A DNA stretch of 64,000 nt from assembly GCF_900104385.1 (NCBI RefSeq), contig NZ_FNJA01000003.1:434001-498000 (forward strand), in the 5' to 3' direction. The stretch is from Rhodoferax sp. OV413 (GTDB lineage: Bacteria > Pseudomonadota > Gammaproteobacteria > Burkholderiales > Burkholderiaceae_C). Shown here piece by piece: positions 26,531 through 34,131 of the stretch. Position 1 is the first letter of the stretch. Every line of letters starts with the position of its first letter. The translations under genes were made by a program, and so were the position numbers. The notes beneath the pieces were generated by a model. That model saw only the letters and a list, made by a program, of their open reading frames with translations, was not told the origin of the DNA and did no database searches.

Positions 26531-27454
26531 TTAAAAATCCACCGACGCAATCGCGGCCCGCAGCACCTCGGCGGAACGCAGCAGCGCGGTGCGCTCGTCG
26601 GCCTCCAGCGCTGGCTCCAGCACCTGCAGCGCGCCGCCCGCCCCCACCACCGCGGGCAAAGACAAGGCCACGCCGAACAAACCCAGCGCGCCGGTCTGCA
26701 CGCGGGTCACCGTCAGTACGCGGCGTTCGTCGCGCAGCATGCCGTGCAGCAGATGCGCGGTGACCAGGCCGATCGCGTGGTTGGTCGCACCCTTGCGCTG
26801 GATGATCTCGTAGGCGGCGCGGCGCACCTGCAGGGCGATCTGCGCCTCGTCGGCACGCTGCCAGCCCGGCCAGCTGCGTAGCGGCACACCGCCGACCTCG
26901 GCACCCGACCACAGCACCACCTCGGAATCGCCATGTTCGCCCAGCACCTGGGCGTGGATGGAGCGCGGGTCCAGCGCCAGCCGCTGGCCCAAGATCTGCC
27001 GCAGCCTCGCCGTGTCCAGCATGGTGCCGGTACCAATCACCCGTTCGGGCGGCAGGCCCGAAGCCTGGGTGAAGTCGTAGACCAGCACGTCGATAGGATT
27101 GCTGACGATGACCACGATGCCCTGGTAGCCGCGCAGCTGCAGCGCAATGCCGCGCAGTATGGCCAGGTTGTCGCGCAGCAGGTCCAGCCGCGACTGGCCG
27201 GGCGCGCCGTTCTTGCCGGCGGTGATGACGATGGCCTGGGTGTCCAGCATCTCGGCCAGCGACCCGGCGCGCACCGTGGCCGAGGGGTAGAACGAGGCGC
27301 CATGCGCCAGGTCCATGGCTTCGCCCTCGGCCAGGCCGTCGCGCGCGTCGAACAAAATCAGCTCCTGCGCCGCCCCGGCCTGCAGCACCGAAATCGCCAC
27401 GCTGGCCCCGACCCAGCCGGTGCCGATGATGCCAATGGAAATGCGTGGGTGCAT
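26531..27454 (-). CDS. L-lactate/malate dehydrogenase family 2-hydroxyacid dehydrogenase, atypical substrate pocket
   Basis: This 307-residue protein has the Rossmann motif GTGWVG at 11-16 with an acidic Asp36, indicating NAD. Catalytic residues are present: Arg89 (active-site loop), Asp147 and Arg150 (LDTARLR), His174 (GEHGDSE). The specificity-loop position that is Gln in lactate and Arg in malate dehydrogenases appears to be Gly83 (AGKNGAPGQSR), so the natural substrate may be a different or bulkier 2-oxoacid. The gene follows the M20 peptidase gene, with a perfect palindrome in between. It is convergent with the aldolase operon and may have no link to it. Confidence 0.82.
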   Translation of the reverse strand: MHPRISIGIIGTGWVGASVAISVLQAGAAQELILFDARDGLAEGEAMDLAHGASFYPSATVRAGSLAEMLDTQAIVITAGKNGAPGQSRLDLLRDNLAILRGIALQLRGYQGIVVIVSNPIDVLVYDFTQASGLPPERVIGTGTMLDTARLRQILGQRLALDPRSIHAQVLGEHGDSEVVLWSGAEVGGVPLRSWPGWQRADEAQIALQVRRAAYEIIQRKGATNHAIGLVTAHLLHGMLRDERRVLTVTRVQTGALGLFGVALSLPAVVGAGGALQVLEPALEADERTALLRSAEVLRAAIASVDF

Positions 27455-27490
27455 GGGGAGCCTTTTGCAAAGTTACTTCATCGATCGCGT

Positions 27491-27509
27491 GGCAGTAAGC
27501 CTTACTGCC
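27491..27509. promoter_or_regulatory. Perfect 19-bp palindrome between M20 peptidase and LDH-like genes
   Basis: GGCAGTAAG-C-CTTACTGCC begins directly after the M20 stop codon and lies 37 bases upstream of the LDH-like start. There is no T-run on the minus strand, which argues for an operator or mRNA hairpin rather than a terminator. Confidence 0.5.
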
Positions 27510-29234
27510 CTATTGCATCTGCGGCAGGTTGCCTATGCGCACCAGCATCTCGGTGAACATCTGCATGTCGGCGTCCAGGTCGACCACTTCCTTGAACTCC
27601 TTGGCATTGTGCGCCGTGTACTTCTTGCCCGGCATGGCGGGGCCGAAGTTGATGGCATTGGGCATCAGCTTCGCGGTGGTGCTGCCGGCGGTGGGCACGG
27701 GCTTGGCCTCCAGGCCGGTGGTGTCGCCAAAGATGTTCAGCAGCGTGGCCAGCCACGCGCCCTTGGGGTCGCGCGCCATCCAGTCGCCCTGGTCGTAGCT
27801 GATCTCTAGCGGCGCCTGCTGGGCGCTGGACCAGGCGTTGACCTTGGCAGTCACCGCGGCCGTCAGCTCGGCTGGCGTGCGGCCGCGCGGCATGCGCACA
27901 TTGGCAGTGACTTCCAGCTTGCCGTCTTTCTCGCGGATCAGGTTCGGCGAAAAGGTCAGCGGCCCCATGAAGTCGTCGCGGTAGCCCAGGCCCATCTTTT
28001 CGCCCAGGTAGCCGGTGCCGTACAGGTCGCCCAGGTACTGCACGGCCCGCGCGTAGTGGTTGCGCGCCAGTGGCACGCCAGACTCCTGCAGGAACAGCGC
28101 CAGGCGCGGCAGCGGGTTCACGCCTTCTTCGGGCCGCGAGCCATGCGCCGAGACGCCGACCACCTTGATGTCCACACTGTCCGCACTGCTGCTGATGGCA
28201 ATGCTGAACGCGCCGCCCTGGGCACTGTACTTCTGCACAAAGGCGGCCTTGGCGGCTTCCAGCTGGGCCGCGACGGCCACCAGGTTGCCACCGCGCAACT
28301 GGGCTGTGGCGTTCTGCGGCACGGCATTGGCCGCGGCCGCGCCTGCCATGGCGACGATGGCCGTGCTGCTGGCATCGGTCGGCACCGCGGGGAAGAACAC
28401 CTTGAGCGCGCCCGAGCCCTTCTCGGCCACCACGGCCGGGTACTTGCTGTCGAGCACGATGTTGTAGTTGGGCAGCGGGTTTTGCGCGCGGTAGTACTTC
28501 ATCGCGTCGCCGCCGGTTTCCTCGGTGGTTTCGACCATCAGGCGGATCGTGCGGTCCAGCGGCAGGCCGCTGTCCTTGACGGACTTCATCGCATACAGCA
28601 CGGCGGCAATCGAACCCTTGTCGTCGATGGTGCCGCGGCCGTACAGGTAGCCACCGACGCGGGTCAGCTTGAACGGGTCGAGCTTGGTGCCGTCGTCCAG
28701 CACCCATTCATCGGCCACCACCGGCACCACGTCGGCATGGGTCAGGATGCCGAATTCCTCCTGGCCACGGCCGGCCAGCTTGATCTCGAAAATCCGGTTG
28801 TCCACATTGCGGTACTGCAGGCCGAAGTCTTTGGCCATGGCCTCCAGCAGCGTGCCGAAGGCGATGGTGTTCGGATTCTGGTGCGGTGGAATCTTGTCGT
28901 CGCGCACCGTCGGGATGGCCACCATCTGGGCGATGGAGGCAATCACCGCCGTCTGGTTGTGCAGCCGGTTGTACAGACCGAGCAGGCGGCTGATGTTGGT
29001 CAGCGCGTCGCCGGTCAACACCGCCTTGGCCCGGTAGGCCGCTACATCCGCTTGCAGCCAGGGGTTGGCCTGGGCTGCAGCCGCCAGAAAGGCGTTGAAG
29101 TCCGGCGCGGGCTGGGCCTGCTGGGCTGCGGCAAAGCGGTCGAGTGCGGGCTTCTGCAGGGTCTCGGCCTGCGCGGCGGGCATCCAGGCGAGGGCCATGC
29201 TCGCACACAAAACGGCCAGGGAAAATCGTTGCAT
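27510..29234 (-). CDS. Exported M20-family metallopeptidase (dipeptidase-like)
   Basis: This 574-residue protein has a Sec signal peptide (MQRFSLAVLCASMALAW..., cleavage likely after QA). The di-zinc peptidase motifs are GILTHADVVP, LYGRGTIDDKGS and the catalytic TTEETGG, followed by a dimerisation domain. It probably hydrolyses short peptides in the periplasm for amino-acid uptake. ATG 29234 is chosen for the signal peptide and the AAGAGG upstream. It is longer than cytoplasmic PepV-type enzymes (about 470 residues), partly from the N-terminal extension. Confidence 0.87.
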   Translation of the reverse strand: MQRFSLAVLCASMALAWMPAAQAETLQKPALDRFAAAQQAQPAPDFNAFLAAAAQANPWLQADVAAYRAKAVLTGDALTNISRLLGLYNRLHNQTAVIASIAQMVAIPTVRDDKIPPHQNPNTIAFGTLLEAMAKDFGLQYRNVDNRIFEIKLAGRGQEEFGILTHADVVPVVADEWVLDDGTKLDPFKLTRVGGYLYGRGTIDDKGSIAAVLYAMKSVKDSGLPLDRTIRLMVETTEETGGDAMKYYRAQNPLPNYNIVLDSKYPAVVAEKGSGALKVFFPAVPTDASSTAIVAMAGAAAANAVPQNATAQLRGGNLVAVAAQLEAAKAAFVQKYSAQGGAFSIAISSSADSVDIKVVGVSAHGSRPEEGVNPLPRLALFLQESGVPLARNHYARAVQYLGDLYGTGYLGEKMGLGYRDDFMGPLTFSPNLIREKDGKLEVTANVRMPRGRTPAELTAAVTAKVNAWSSAQQAPLEISYDQGDWMARDPKGAWLATLLNIFGDTTGLEAKPVPTAGSTTAKLMPNAINFGPAMPGKKYTAHNAKEFKEVVDLDADMQMFTEMLVRIGNLPQMQ

Positions 29235-29296
29235 CTCAGTGCCTCTTGATCGAAGGAAAAAGGGCTGTGGGCGCGGCCCGCAGACAGCCAAGGATG

Positions 29297-29722
29297 TTAC
29301 GCCGGCCAGCGGTAGCCGAGCACGCTGGCCAGCGGATAGCTGTTTTCGCACACGCAGTCCAGCTGGTTGCCGCCCAGCAGCACGATCTGCCCTGCTTCAT
29401 GGCGCAGGTAGAAGCCCACATGGCCTTTCCAGCCCGTCGGGTCGTCGCGGGTCAGCACCACGATGCAGCCGGGCACCGGCTGGTCCAGGGCTTTGCCCCA
29501 GTCCAGCCAGGAGCGCGCCAGCGCCGAGCCGGTGCCGGTGATGCCGACCTGGGCCAAAGTCCAGTTGACGAAAGACGAGCACCACGAAGCCTTGTCGTCG
29601 TAACCGGCGATGTTGGTGAGCGCGTGGTATGCGGTGACGCGCGGATTACTCTGGCCCGGCGCGAAGGTGTGCACGCCGATTTCGGTGCGGGCCACGGGTA
29701 TCCAGGCGGGTTCGGCCGGCAT
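29297..29722 (-). CDS. TIGR02594-family protein (CHAP-like, cysteine-peptidase fold)
   Basis: The 141-residue product has the family pattern IGV.T.APGQSNPRV, then ASWCSSFVNW with the probable catalytic Cys, GHVGFYLRHEAG with the His, and GGNQLDCV near the C-terminus. Such proteins resemble NlpC/P60-CHAP amidases and may act on peptidoglycan, but no signal peptide is visible. ATG 29722 fits the domain start, although no Shine-Dalgarno is present; TTG 29770 is possible. Confidence 0.72.
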   Translation of the reverse strand: MPAEPAWIPVARTEIGVHTFAPGQSNPRVTAYHALTNIAGYDDKASWCSSFVNWTLAQVGITGTGSALARSWLDWGKALDQPVPGCIVVLTRDDPTGWKGHVGFYLRHEAGQIVLLGGNQLDCVCENSYPLASVLGYRWPA

Positions 29723-29777
29723 CTTAGAACGTGTTTTCGGTAAATTTGAGACTGCTCCCAACGCCAGCAACCTCTAG

Positions 29778-32099
29778 CTATTGAACAACGACTGAGAACA
29801 AATCAGTCCCCGCCTCACCCGCCGCATCTATCACGTCCAATGCAAAAACGAATCGGGTCCCACGAGCGACATTGCTTCCAACTTTCACACGCATGTAATC
29901 ACCATCGTCAGACAAAACCATCGCAGACAAATCATTGGACGCTCCATAGACCAACCTCCAAACCTTTGTATCCAGCCTGCGGGTCGATGTTGAATTAATA
30001 GAAGAAAGCGAAATAAAGCCACCGCTCACAACTTGATTCGAACCTGATATTTTTGCAACTGGAATATTTGAGGGTTGGTGATTCAGCCAAATTCGCGCAT
30101 AGCTGGAATTTTCCTCGACAATTCCCAGCACCACACAATTGATACGTAAAAATGCGGACATGCTTCGTATATTTCCAACATCGTTTGGATCTCGATCCAA
30201 ATCACCAATCAGCAAGTTCCCAATTTGATGCCCGCATGCGGCGCCAGATCCAACATTATCCATTGCGATTGAAGAAATATCATCAAAGGCCTCAAATCCG
30301 CCACCTGTACCAAAATCCCAATACTCCCCCGCAGCCAAAGTACTCCCTTTGGGGCTCATCAATGCCACGTTATATCTCCCAACATTCCCTGATGAACTCA
30401 ACCCTTCAATTGCCACATTGACACGCTCAATAGTTTGATTTTCATAAACCGAACCCAAACTCAAATATTTAGGAACATAGAATTTTGCACTCGAGTCGTA
30501 AAAATTATTATCAGACCCCAAACCATCGCCGCGCGCAATAAAACCCTTCCCCCAAACTTCAAATTTACTCTGCTTATCCAAGTTTGATTTCATGATCACG
30601 GATACAACGTCACTTGACGTCAACCCACTTTCCGTCTCAACGGTTAATTTCAGCTTGGAAATTCCACCTCCATTTGGCAATAATGGGGAATAAGTTTTAC
30701 AAATCAATTGCGCACATTGACTCAAATCCAAACTCGGCCCAGACTCTTGCGTCCAATGCGCCTTGACAATCTTGGACGCAGGACTCCAAGAGCGGCTTCC
30801 ATCCAAAACCAATAACTTACCCTCGCCAGTACCAACGTCGGCTCCAGCAACCGCAAAAACCTGTTGCAGTACCGATGGAACTGTTGAGTTGTAGCGAACC
30901 ACTCCTTGCAATTGATTGTCGCCTCCGCCGCAGTTATACGAAAAATCTGCCGCAAAGTTCAACACACGACCATTTCCATCAATACCTACCTCATGTAAAT
31001 AATAAGCATTAATACCGGGAGAGCACCCTCTACCCGGAGTGGTCACCACCATTCCAGGATAAAGACCATCAAGCAACCATGCGCTAGTGGCAACTTTATT
31101 AAGCCCCAGCTTATACTCATATGCTCCTCCCTGCGTCGAAGGATCACGATAAATAGTCGGCAATGTTCTATTGGGTAAAAATTCAACTTCATTGCCACCA
31201 AAACCAATTTTGATGGACTTATACAATGAGACTGCCAGCGGCTGATACGAGGGAGTTTCTGAATATATAAGCTGATTTGAAGTTAAATACTCAAATATTG
31301 AGCCATCCCCTCTTAGCCAGAAAACATTTTTTGAACTAGTTGTACTGGGTGGTCTCGGAGCTGGTGGAAATCCGCCAGTTCCAGTTCCAGTTCCAGTTCC
31401 AGTTCCAGTTCCAGTTCCAGAGGTATTTAGGGGCGGAACAATGCCTGATAAAACGGCACCGGTTGAGGCCCCAACGCGAAGATCATCAATTGTTTTTCCC
31501 GCAGTGACCATTGCCAAGCCAAGAGCGTCCAACACTTTGTCATTAGCATCCCCCACTACAAACACTCCGCTCATAGGATCAATAGTGGAGGATGCCCCGG
31601 CAATAGCGGCTATTTGCGTAGCCACATACGATTTGGCCGCAGCAAGCCCGCTATTAATAGATGCACCCTGTGCAGCAGAAAAGCTGCCGAATGCAACAGC
31701 AGGACTGCCTGCCAGGACTCGAGACAAAACCAACTCCGTAATCGGAGAAATGTTGACGCGACCAGATGCAGTGGCAAAACTATGCAGTGTCACAGAAGGG
31801 GAACCGCCACTCACTTGCAGCATACATGGCGGCAAATGTGTCGCCGTCAATGCCAACGAAAAGGCACCGCTTGAATCCGTTGTTCCGCTAAGGGCTGGGC
31901 CACTGACACAGTGCGCCACAACACTTCCATTTGCAATAGCAGCGCCTACAGCGGCAACCCCAGAAAGCGTGCTTGGGGCTTCAACGTTAGAAACTCCGCC
32001 ACCGCCACCGCCACCGCCACCGCCACCGCCACCGCCACCGCCACCGCCACCACAAGCAACGAGCAGAAAAGCACTAATGGTTACTGTAAATATTTTCAT
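29778..32099 (-). CDS. Large AT-rich lipoprotein with poly-Gly and Thr-Gly tracts and a PKD-like domain
   Basis: This 773-residue protein has the lipoprotein signal MKIFTVTISAFLLVAC, followed by about 19 consecutive Gly. Residues 35-200 recall a carboxypeptidase-like bacterial surface start (SGVAAVGAAIANGSVVAHC). A TG repeat lies near residue 235, and a PKD/REJ-like module (LLVLDGSRSWSPAS... HWTQESGP) lies around 440-530. The rest is not recognisable. Its base composition is far more AT-rich than all neighbours, which suggests acquisition by transfer. ATG 32099 places the lipobox normally; ATG 32132 would add 11 residues. Neither has a ribosome site. Likely a surface or adhesion protein. Confidence 0.65.
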   Translation of the reverse strand: MKIFTVTISAFLLVACGGGGGGGGGGGGGGGGGGGVSNVEAPSTLSGVAAVGAAIANGSVVAHCVSGPALSGTTDSSGAFSLALTATHLPPCMLQVSGGSPSVTLHSFATASGRVNISPITELVLSRVLAGSPAVAFGSFSAAQGASINSGLAAAKSYVATQIAAIAGASSTIDPMSGVFVVGDANDKVLDALGLAMVTAGKTIDDLRVGASTGAVLSGIVPPLNTSGTGTGTGTGTGTGTGGFPPAPRPPSTTSSKNVFWLRGDGSIFEYLTSNQLIYSETPSYQPLAVSLYKSIKIGFGGNEVEFLPNRTLPTIYRDPSTQGGAYEYKLGLNKVATSAWLLDGLYPGMVVTTPGRGCSPGINAYYLHEVGIDGNGRVLNFAADFSYNCGGGDNQLQGVVRYNSTVPSVLQQVFAVAGADVGTGEGKLLVLDGSRSWSPASKIVKAHWTQESGPSLDLSQCAQLICKTYSPLLPNGGGISKLKLTVETESGLTSSDVVSVIMKSNLDKQSKFEVWGKGFIARGDGLGSDNNFYDSSAKFYVPKYLSLGSVYENQTIERVNVAIEGLSSSGNVGRYNVALMSPKGSTLAAGEYWDFGTGGGFEAFDDISSIAMDNVGSGAACGHQIGNLLIGDLDRDPNDVGNIRSMSAFLRINCVVLGIVEENSSYARIWLNHQPSNIPVAKISGSNQVVSGGFISLSSINSTSTRRLDTKVWRLVYGASNDLSAMVLSDDGDYMRVKVGSNVARGTRFVFALDVIDAAGEAGTDLFSVVVQ
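31375..31420. repeat. Hexanucleotide tandem repeat (CCAGTT), about 7.7 copies
   Basis: It encodes the Thr-Gly tract of the lipoprotein. Slippage would change tract length by two residues without a frameshift. Confidence 0.9.
31996..32052. repeat. Hexanucleotide tandem repeat (CCACCG), about 9.5 copies
   Basis: It encodes the poly-Gly spacer directly after the lipid-anchoring Cys. It is a likely slipped-strand hot spot, altering spacer length in frame. Confidence 0.9.
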
Positions 32100-32132
32100 T
32101 GATATGTAATTTTTTATGTCCACTCTTTGCAT

Positions 32133-32451
32133 GTTATGTCACACGAGATAGCGGCCAACAAAAAACATCGCATCAATGAATGAAGCATGGCGGCATCACA
32201 TCCGACTCCACGCCAGCCGATGAAAAGTCAACATTCAAAGCAGCATTGCGACGAGGCCCGGTCCCAAGTGGATGGGGTCACGACAAACTTAAAACCCGAT
32301 CCCGTACGCGTGACCAAGTCAAAAATATCGCGGGGTTCCAGTCAATATGACAGAGCGGTACCCATCGAGCTAGTTGAATCACATGTCGCGGCTGGCAGCC
32401 ACAAGATATTTGGGTAGAGAAGGGCTATTGCAAATGGTGCTACGGACGGCA
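32133..32451. other. Intergenic region without recognisable gene
   Basis: These 319 bases lie between the AT-rich lipoprotein and the SRAP gene, and composition shifts here from AT-rich to the genomic level. I see no convincing gene, RNA or hairpin. Confidence 0.55.
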
Positions 32452-33138
32452 TCAGAACAGCCCTTGCGGCACCTTGTCCGCCTTGTCTTCCACCGGGTTC
32501 GCGGCCAGCCAGTTGGCCGGGTACTGGCGCATGAATTCCTTGGCCTTTTCGATGCGCACCGTCAGCCAGGCATCCACCGCGCCTTCGTTCAGGATCACCG
32601 GCATGTGCCGGTCGTTGCCTTCGGGGCCGTAGCGGCGCATCAGGGCGTGGTTGTTGGCGTTGATGGTCAATAGGGTGTAGCTGAGGAAGGGCACGCCGTC
32701 CGGCCCGGTCCAGCTGGCCCACAGCCCGGCCACGCCCATGGGCTTGCCATCGATGCGCGAGATGCGCGTGGGCACGGCTTTTCCGCTGCGCCAGTCGTCC
32801 ACAAAAAACGCCTGCATGGGCACGATGCAGCGCTGGTTTTGCAGCCAGGCATCGCGGAAATTCTGCGTGGTGCTGGCCGTCTCTGAGCGCGCATTCACCA
32901 GCTTGGGCGCACGCAGCTTACCGTCGGACGCCGACTTGACCCAGTGCGGCACCAGACCCCATTGGGCGGGCAGCAGTTCGCGGGTCGGTGGCGCATCGCC
33001 CTCGCCGGACACCGGCCGGATGCAAAACCCCGGCTTGCGCGGCCACATATGGCGCTCGCCTACAGCGGCAGGCGGTTCGACGTTGAAGGCGTCGCGGTAG
33101 GCAGCGGCTTGCTGCAGAGATTCGTAGTGGGTGGTCAT
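32452..33138 (-). CDS. SRAP (HMCES/YedK)-family protein lacking the catalytic Cys2
   Basis: This is a 228-residue SOS-response-associated peptidase-fold protein. HMCES/YedK cap abasic sites in ssDNA through the N-terminal Cys2 of an MCGR start. Here the N-terminus reads MTTHYESLQQ, with Thr in place of Cys and no alternative upstream start offering Cys. The Asn of LVNARSET and the His of NDRHMPVIL are retained. The usual GFYEW motif is MQAFFVDDW, so the active-site Glu also appears changed. It may be a non-covalent ssDNA-binding variant or have another role. The gene is divergent from the gene before recJ, a DNA-repair context. Confidence 0.8.
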   Translation of the reverse strand: MTTHYESLQQAAAYRDAFNVEPPAAVGERHMWPRKPGFCIRPVSGEGDAPPTRELLPAQWGLVPHWVKSASDGKLRAPKLVNARSETASTTQNFRDAWLQNQRCIVPMQAFFVDDWRSGKAVPTRISRIDGKPMGVAGLWASWTGPDGVPFLSYTLLTINANNHALMRRYGPEGNDRHMPVILNEGAVDAWLTVRIEKAKEFMRQYPANWLAANPVEDKADKVPQGLF

Positions 33139-33178
33139 GGGGGGATGGTAGCGCTGCGCCATCCCGGACAATAGCCCC

Positions 33179-34129
33179 ATGTCCACCCTCTCCCATTTGC
33201 TGATTCCCTTCGCCGCCAGCGACTCCGAAGGCTGCCGCGCTGCGCTGGCCACCCTGCGCCTGCCCCATCTGGAGCGGCTGCTGGCGCGCCTGACGCCCAC
33301 CACCCGCGACAGCGGGCCGGAAGACAGCCTGTCGCCGCCGCACGAACGCGCGCTGGCCCGGCACCACGGCCTGGCCGCTGCCGACGGACTCATCCCCTGG
33401 GCCGCTTGGCGGGCCTCGCAGGCTGGGCAGGACGGCGCCTGGGCCTTCATTACCCCCTGCCACTGGCAGGTGATGACCGACCACATCGTGATGGCCCGCC
33501 CCGACACCCTGGGCCTGGATGAAGCCGATTCGCGCGCCGTGCTGGCCGCGGTGCGGCCGTATTTCGAAGAAGACGGCATCGCGCTGGAATACGCCCACCC
33601 CACGCTGTGGCTGGCGCGCAGCGAGATCTTCCACGGCCTGGCCACGGCCTCGCTGGACCGCGTGGTCAGCGGTGTTGGCAGCCGCAATGTGGACGACTGG
33701 ATGCCGCCCACTGCCCAGGGCGGGCCGCTGCGGCGGCTGCAAAGCGAGATGCAGATGCTGCTCTACACCCACCCGGTGAACGACGCCCGCGCCGAGCGCG
33801 GCCTGCTGCCGATCAACTCGTTCTGGGTCAGCGGCAGCGGTGCCCTGGCCGCCCCACCGCCGCCGGTGGCCGCCCCCCGCATGCCCCTGGCGCTGCTGCA
33901 CGCCGCCCAGAATGAGGACTGGGCCGGCTGGACCACCGCCTGGCAGCAGATCGACGCCGAAGACTGCGCGGCCCTGCTGGTGGACGTAGAACAAGGCACG
34001 CAGGTACAGCTGACGCTGTGCGGCGAACGCAATGCCCAAAGCTTCGAGGCCGCGCCACGCAGCTTCCTACAGAAAATATCAAGCATTTTTAGCCGCCAGC
34101 GCTTATCCGCTGTGCTGGAGCAGCTATGA
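33179..34129 (+). CDS. Conserved protein upstream of recJ (COG4255-like, sometimes labelled phosphoglycerate mutase)
   Basis: This 316-residue cytoplasmic protein has motifs including PCHWQVMTDHIVMARP and LLPINSFWVSGSGAL. The type is widespread before recJ in beta-proteobacteria and is loosely linked in databases to cofactor-independent phosphoglycerate mutase, a link I cannot support from the sequence. The stop overlaps the recJ start (ATGA), so translation is coupled. Its last 15 codons, SIFSRQRLSAVLEQL, come from a palindromic repeat copy, so the C-terminus is probably not conserved. Confidence 0.78.
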   Translation: MSTLSHLLIPFAASDSEGCRAALATLRLPHLERLLARLTPTTRDSGPEDSLSPPHERALARHHGLAAADGLIPWAAWRASQAGQDGAWAFITPCHWQVMTDHIVMARPDTLGLDEADSRAVLAAVRPYFEEDGIALEYAHPTLWLARSEIFHGLATASLDRVVSGVGSRNVDDWMPPTAQGGPLRRLQSEMQMLLYTHPVNDARAERGLLPINSFWVSGSGALAAPPPPVAAPRMPLALLHAAQNEDWAGWTTAWQQIDAEDCAALLVDVEQGTQVQLTLCGERNAQSFEAAPRSFLQKISSIFSRQRLSAVLEQL

Positions 34130-34131
34130 AA
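34085..34131. repeat. Dispersed palindromic repeat, degenerate copy spanning two genes
   Basis: TTTAGCCGCCAGCGCTTATCC followed by GCTGGAGCAGCTATGAAAAT matches the repeat core and tail. It encodes the C-terminus of the upstream protein and supplies the recJ start codon region. Confidence 0.5.

Noticed and set aside
31375-32052. Short tandem repeats considered as a CRISPR-like array
   Set aside because: Units are 6 bp with no spacers and lie in frame within a lipoprotein gene.
32187-32417. Possible small gene before the SRAP gene
   Set aside because: No ribosome site, no recognisable features and poor codon pattern; treated as non-coding.
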